Shown: in pieces, positions 59,204 through 64,000 of the stretch
Layout: each line of letters opens with the position of its first letter
Numbering within the stretch: position 1 is the stretch's first letter
Assembly: GCA_963682055.1 (NCBI GenBank)
Contig: OY821745.1
Location: 12,345,501-12,409,500 of the forward strand
Source: Primula veris
Lineage: Eukaryota; Streptophyta; Magnoliopsida; Ericales; Primulaceae
DNA length: 64,000 nucleotides
Direction of reading: 5' to 3'
The notes under the pieces: generated by a model
Databases searched by the model: none
What the model was told of the DNA's origin: nothing
What the model saw: the letters and a program-made list of their open reading frames with translations, nothing else
Program-made: the position numbers and the translations under genes

Positions 59204-60047
59204 CATAAAATCCACGAATCAATATAGTGCATGAAAAACTAATATAAAAAAGGACTCCGATTTTAAGTTTGTGTAGGGGCTATTAAATCATGGAAACGGC
59301 CCTGGTATATGATATCAGATGTTGCACTTTATTGGACTAATATGAAGAAATCCAGGAAACTGACGGACCAAAATCTATCAGAGAAGTCATTATGGCTATC
59401 AATATTTTTTAAAATCTTCAATCACATCTCTTGTCATGAGTGTATTTTACTGGTAATACCTCTGCTTTTGCTGTTACACATTTGAATGGTGTATAGATAT
59501 TCCCAATTAAAGATAGGGTGATCAACTTGCGATATGCTTTAGTGCCATGTGGTTTTTTGAATTTTCATTGCTTTTGGAATATTCCTTGTGAAAAAGGTTT
59601 AAAAAACATGTTTTGACTAAAGATCTTTGTGGGCTTTGTAAAACTAGATTTGTCTTTGTTTTTCTTGTTGGGGTGTTTCGTGTGTGGTGTCGCCCACTTG
59701 TATACCTAAGATTGCCTTAATTCAATTCTCAATTGAAACATGTCAAGTATAATGATATTCACGTTTAGATACAAATTCTAAAGACGAGTAGAGCTTTTCG
59801 AGCTAAAGAACAAATTATAAGAATACAAAAGCTAGTAAAAATGATAAAAACGCTTTTACTTAGTGGGGTCTTATTTGATGTCAACTTTGAATTTTTTGCT
59901 ATTGCATGTTAGTCTAGCACCCTAGCACTCGATCATACATTACTATTCGGTATCATTTTCATTATTTTAAAAGCCCAAAACAAGCTTGAAAATTTCAACT
60001 TTCTACTAAATCCAAGATTTTAAGCTTCATTTATATAGATTATCAAA
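59204..60047 (+). repeat. last part of R3, no gene
   Basis: aaagatagggtgatcaactt (about 59510), gcttttggaatattccttgt (59570) and gactaaagatctttgtgggc (59616) match R1 and R2 in the same order, continuing the copy cut by the gypsy insertion. Confidence 0.55.
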
Positions 60048-60362
60048 GAAGCTGGATTTTTCCACTACAAATAATCTGATTCCACGCACAAACTGTACTT
60101 TCAAACTACGAACCGTAGTCCGAGAGTACGATTTTTACCTCAATGTAAACCGTACTTTGAAAATACGGTTTACACTGAGGTAAAATTATCCCATTGTCCC
60201 TACGTAAAATTACACAGCAAAAGAAGAAAAAGTAGCAAAACAAAGAAACAAACAGAACAAAACAACGCATAAAACAAACAACTCAAATTCGTTCCTAATC
60301 AAACCATATACCCAAATTCGTATCTGATTAAACCACGATTCTTTCACATACCCTTCATCAAG

Positions 60363-61978
60363 GTAATTCATTATTTTCTATTTCATTAACTTTAATTTTG
60401 TAATTTATATATTAATAAAAATTATGTAAATTGAGATTTTGATATTTACATCTTTGGGTTTTTATGCCAATTTGTTTCCTTAAATGGTTATCACTAATTG
60501 TTTAGTTGCATAAATTGTAAAAAGTTAGGTTTTTTCATATTTTACATTTTTTTATACAAAATAGGGGTTTATATCAATTTGTTGATTTAAATGGTTATCA
60601 CTAATTGTTTATGCCAATTTGTTAATTTAAATGGCTATCACCAATTGTTTATATTACTAATATTGTTTGGATCATGATAAATTGTAAAAAAAAAAGTTAG
60701 GGTTTTTCATATTTTAACCTTTTTTTTAATATAAATTAGGGGTTTTATGCCAATTTGTTAATTTAAATGGTTATCATTAATTGTTTATATTACTAATATT
60801 GTTTGGATCATGATAAATTGTAAAAAAGTTAGGGTTTTTTATATTTTACATTTTTTTAATACAAATTAGGGGGTTTATACCAATTTGTTGATTTAAATGG
60901 TTATCACTAATTGTTTATGCCAATTTGTTAATTTAAATGGTTATCACCAATTGTTTATATTACTAATATTGTTTGGATCATGATAAATTGTAAAAAACGT
61001 TAGGGTTTTTCATATTTTACCCTTTTTTTATACAAATTAGGGGTTTTATGCCAGTTTGTTAATTTAAATGCTTATCATTAATTGTTTATATTACTAATAT
61101 TGTTTGGATCATGATAAATTATAAAAAAGTTACAGTTTTTCATATTTTACCTTTTTTTTATATACAAATTAGGGGTTTTATACCAATTTGTTGATTTAAA
61201 TGGTTATCACTAATTGTTTATGACAATTTGTTAATTTAAATGGTTATCACCAATTGTTTATATTACTAATATTGTTTGGATCATGATAAATTGTAAAAAA
61301 AAGTTAGGGTTTTTCATATTTTACCCTTTTTTATACAAATTAGGGGTTTTATGCCAGTTTGTTAATTTAAATGGTTATCATTAATTGTTTATATTACTAA
61401 TATTGTTTGGATCATGATAAATTATAAAAAGTTAGGGTTTTTCATATTTTACCCTTTTTTTATACAAATTTGTTGATTTAAGTGGTTATCACTAATTGTT
61501 TATGCCAATTTGTCAATTTAAATGGTTATCACCAATTGTTTATATTACTAATATTGTTTGGATCATGATAAATTGTAAAAAAAAAAGTTAGGGTTTTTCA
61601 TATTTTACCTTTTTTTTAATACAAATTAGGGGTTTTATGCCAATTTGTTAATTTAAATGGTTATCATTAATTGTTTATATTACTAATATTGTTTGAATCA
61701 TGATAAATTGTAAAAAAGTTAGGGTTTTTTTTTTTCTTCATATTTTACCTTTTTTTTATATACAAATTAGGGGTTTTATACCAATTTGTTGATTTAAATG
61801 ATTATCACTAATTATTTATGTTATTAATATTGTTTGGATCATGATAAATTGTAAAAAAGTTTGGTTTTTTCATATTTTACCATTTTTTTTAATAGAAATT
61901 AGGGGTTTTATGCCAATTTCGTTATTTAAATGATTATCACTAATTGTTTATGTCATTAATATCCATTTTTCCATATAG
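60363..61978 (+). other. probable 5' leader intron of the MULE-2 gene
   Basis: ttcatcaag followed by GTAATTC at 60363 is a good donor. tttttccatatAG ends at 61978, eight bases before the ATG at 61986. The 1616-bp intron is almost filled by a tandem array. The upstream 170 bp are A/C-rich and could be the leader exon. Confidence 0.45.
60480..61975 (+). repeat. higher-order tandem array, about 280-316 bp period
   Basis: Two related monomers alternate, one with a double ggttatcac block and one with a single ggttatcattaattg block. Each is followed by tttggatcatgataaattgt and agttagggtttttcatattt. The marker gattta(a)atggttatcac recurs at 60583, 60890, 61193, 61475 and 61791. The ggttatcattaattg core is shared with the inner array of the MULE-1 terminal repeats. 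Confidence 0.85.
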
Positions 61979-61985
61979 GTTTCAC

Positions 61986-63599
61986 ATGGGTGAGCCGGGT
62001 CCAATAATTAGAGATAGGACGGGGATCTTAAGCCAGACTGGTCATTGATCGGAAAAGATTTGGGCATCCAGGAGAGAGATAGGGAGAGGGGATGCGAACA
62101 CAGTAAGAACGTACAACTATAGATGGAACATAAATAGCCATCCTAGGATATTGGAGAATATGATTAGAGCCGGGTTCTATGGTATATACATTATAGATAA
62201 CTATAGTGTAGATCGAGCTTTGATTACCGCTTTAGCGGATAGGTGGCGTGATGAAACGCACACTTTTCATTTTTTTGGTGCCGAGTTAGGAATGTCTTTA
62301 CTGGATGTAGAGATTATAGTAGGATTGAGGGTGGATGGCTATGCGGTAATCCGGTCTGAGACGAATGAGAATAAAACTACCAGATTGGATTTGATGCAGA
62401 GGTTGTTGGGTAGAACACCCAATGAGGCTAATGTTGATCAAAATGCTTTAATCGTTAAACTTGGTTGGTTTACAGAGCATTTTGCGGAATTACCCCCCAA
62501 ACCTAATGAGGAAACATTGTTATATCATTCTAGGGTTGCCATGTTATTATTGCTCAGTGCACATATTTTTTCTGATAAGAGTTGTGATCAGGTTCCAATG
62601 TAACATTTACCATTTTTGGAGGATTTCGATAGATGTGCAGAATATAGTTGGGGATCAACTCTCCTAGCTTGTTTGGAAGCCAATTTGTGCAAGTTGGTTC
62701 GAGGTAAAGCTGATGGAATAAGTGGCACGGTGACGTTTCTTGACATGTGGGCGATCACTAGGATACGGGTTGTTAGACCGTGTCCATATTTGCCATGTCT
62801 ACCTGATGATTACGACGCTGAGGATGGATTTCCTATTCCTCCACTTGGCTATAGGTTTGATATTATTTTTCCTTCTGCAATTTTCCAAACGTTTCTAGAT
62901 GAATGGGGTTTAGTCGTTGAAGCTGAAACGATTGAGGAGTACAATTTTTACGTAGCTAATTTCATTTCTTTCTATAATTCGTATCCCGGTGTGGTTAAAT
63001 ATGTAACCAACTTATTAAATAAATATGTCAATAAGTTTGTTGCATGCTATACCAACCCTACAAGGCATCTAGGTAATAGAACTAGTAATCGGGATGAACA
63101 ACAACACTCGAAGCTAAAAAAAACTATATCCACCAATTCTGGCATTCTTGAAAACGTTTGGGTCGAAGTGCATACAATTCTTAGTAAACAGTTCGACGAT
63201 ATTAAAATGAATTTGGATAGATGCAAGTCCTATTTTCCAGATGCAGAACAGACACCTCTATTTTCCTATCTTAGATCCTATATTACACACCATGCCTTTA
63301 ATTTATTATTTGAAGAACATAAAAAATGTGTTGGGCAATGGGATGTGAATTGTTCTTGTGGTTTAAAATTGTCTCACGGGCTACCTTGTCACCATGTTAT
63401 GAGTGAGCATATTGCACTTAACAAGTATCTTTCACTAGAAGAGATTGATAAATTCTGGAAAAATTTAGATGTAATTGATGATAATGGGTCCATTGATGAT
63501 GTTGGTGGCGTTGAGGGTGATTTGTACGAATTTAAAAGTGTTTATTCTACCAAAACGTGCGTCGAAAAACGCCACAGTAAACACAACTGCGAGAAATAA
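61986..63599 (+). pseudogene. PMD fused to C-terminal MULE transposase with SWIM finger
   Basis: One frame of 538 codons starts MGEPGPIIRD. It is broken only by TGA at 62046-62048 and TAA at 62601-62603 (Trp in the MULE-1 copy). Residues up to about 290 are the PMD, including the MQRLLGRTP block that MULE-1 has lost. At the position of the MULE-1 intron-1 donor (AG/GT at 62854-62856) the frame instead reads through. It enters a MULE transposase C-terminal half: EEYNFYVANFISFYNSYPGV, FVACYTN, TSNRDEQQHSKLK (the likely catalytic Glu region) and the SWIM zinc finger CSCGLKLSHGLPCHHVM. The N-terminal transposase part with the two catalytic Asp residues is missing. It is probably an inactive chimera, unless the stops are individual to this copy. 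Confidence 0.8.
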
Positions 63600-63858
63600 C
63601 TTTACCCTCTAGAACATCCATGAATGAACCTGAGATAAGGCAGAGTAGGAGGAGACCTAGAAAAGGGGACATTTCCAGTGAGATAAGTCAGGCTGAAAGT
63701 ATGTAAATGAAGAACTTGCTAGTGGAGATAACGAAGGTAAAGGGGAAGAAGAGTTAGTTCAACCAACTAGGATGACACGTAGGACGATTAAAAACCCCAC
63801 TAACCCTATGAAACCCTTCGAGTACGGTGAGTAAATATGGTGCATGTTACATAACTAA
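63600..63858 (+). pseudogene. linker coding remnants between transposase and OTU domain
   Basis: Two frames carry typical charged linker sequence, MNEPEIRQSRRRPRKGDISS from 63621 and then EEELVQPTRMTRRTIKNP in another frame. A frameshift near 63700 and stops in both frames fit a decayed continuation of the upstream gene. Confidence 0.5.
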
Positions 63859-64000
63859 ATCGACACCGTAAACGATGTATGTGGGGATGGTCATTGTGGA
63901 TTCCGGGTCATTGCAAAGGCGATGGGAAAAGAAGATGGGGCTAATGATTGGTATGAAGTTAGATGTGATTTGATGCATTGGCTTCATGTAAGGAAAGAAA
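63859..64000 (+). CDS. OTU-type cysteine protease domain, N-terminal part (runs off the window)
   Basis: After a stop at 63856-63858 the frame reads IDTVNDVCGDGHCGFRVIAK and onward, open to the last base. The GDGxCGFR motif is the signature of OTU deubiquitinase-like domains. The Asp lies in GDG, and the catalytic Cys codon is 63895-63897. OTU domains occur at the C-terminus of some plant MULE transposase proteins, so I take this as the third module of the MULE-2 gene. The His part of the catalytic triad lies beyond the window. Confidence 0.75.
   Translation, partial: MDTVNDVCGDGHCGFRVIAKAMGKEDGANDWYEVRCDLMHWLHVRKE

Larger units (their letters stand above)
60048..64000 (+). mobile_element. 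second Mutator-like element of the same family (MULE-2), right end outside window
   Basis: The left tip GAAGCTGGATTTTTCCACTA aligns with the MULE-1 tips. It is followed at the same distance by tctga, then acgcacaaac(t/c)gta and an aaaccgta/tacggttt palindrome. The 9 bp before it are attatcaaa, the expected target duplication to look for beyond the window. It contains a probable leader exon, a long 5' intron with a tandem array, a PMD-transposase fusion gene and an OTU domain. Confidence 0.75.

Overview
The window is nuclear DNA of a flowering plant, very probably a eudicot. It is AT-rich, has plant-type TATA boxes and introns, and carries an intronless plant arginine decarboxylase gene with its leader. 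It also holds families of transposons known from plants: a Tat-type Ty3/gypsy element, Mutator-like elements with a plant mobile domain, hAT, Stowaway and Tourist MITEs, and non-LTR retrotransposons. The species cannot be fixed from the sequence alone.

Layout. Bases 1-20,960 are gene-poor and AT-rich, with MITEs, short-unit tandem arrays and one broken first exon at 6.85 kb. Bases 20,971-23,530 hold the only clearly functional host gene: TATA box, a 10-codon upstream ORF, a GC-rich leader hairpin that fits the published ADC-box, and a 696-residue arginine decarboxylase. From 24 to 34 kb there are two hAT-type insertions with 8-bp target duplications, minisatellites, and decayed direct copies of one non-coding segment. 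A third copy of that segment (39.3-59.8 kb) has been split by later insertions.

Bases 34,051-39,260 are a 5.2-kb Mutator-like element with nearly identical 1.25-kb terminal inverted repeats and a perfect 9-bp target duplication. Its only gene is a four-exon plant-mobile-domain (PMD) gene, damaged by a 133-bp deletion. A second element of the same family begins at 60,048 and runs off the right edge. In it the PMD is joined in frame, through what was intron 1, to the C-terminal part of a MULE transposase with a SWIM zinc finger, followed by an OTU-type cysteine protease domain. Its 5' intron contains a higher-order tandem array.

Between them lie a 5'-truncated L1-type LINE with a 17-bp target duplication (42.8-43.7 kb), a decayed reverse-transcriptase gene whose YLDD motif has become YLDK (44.3-47.6 kb, minus strand), and a 10.8-kb Tat-lineage gypsy element on the minus strand (48,385-59,198, target duplication gtaga). 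The gypsy gag-pol is broken by several stops and frameshifts. An antisense, three-exon gene inside the element, with its own TATA box, is fully open for about 828 codons.

The strongest candidates for further study are the PMD/transposase/OTU Mutator family, the intact antisense gene in the dead gypsy element, and the two-layer translational control region of the arginine decarboxylase leader.
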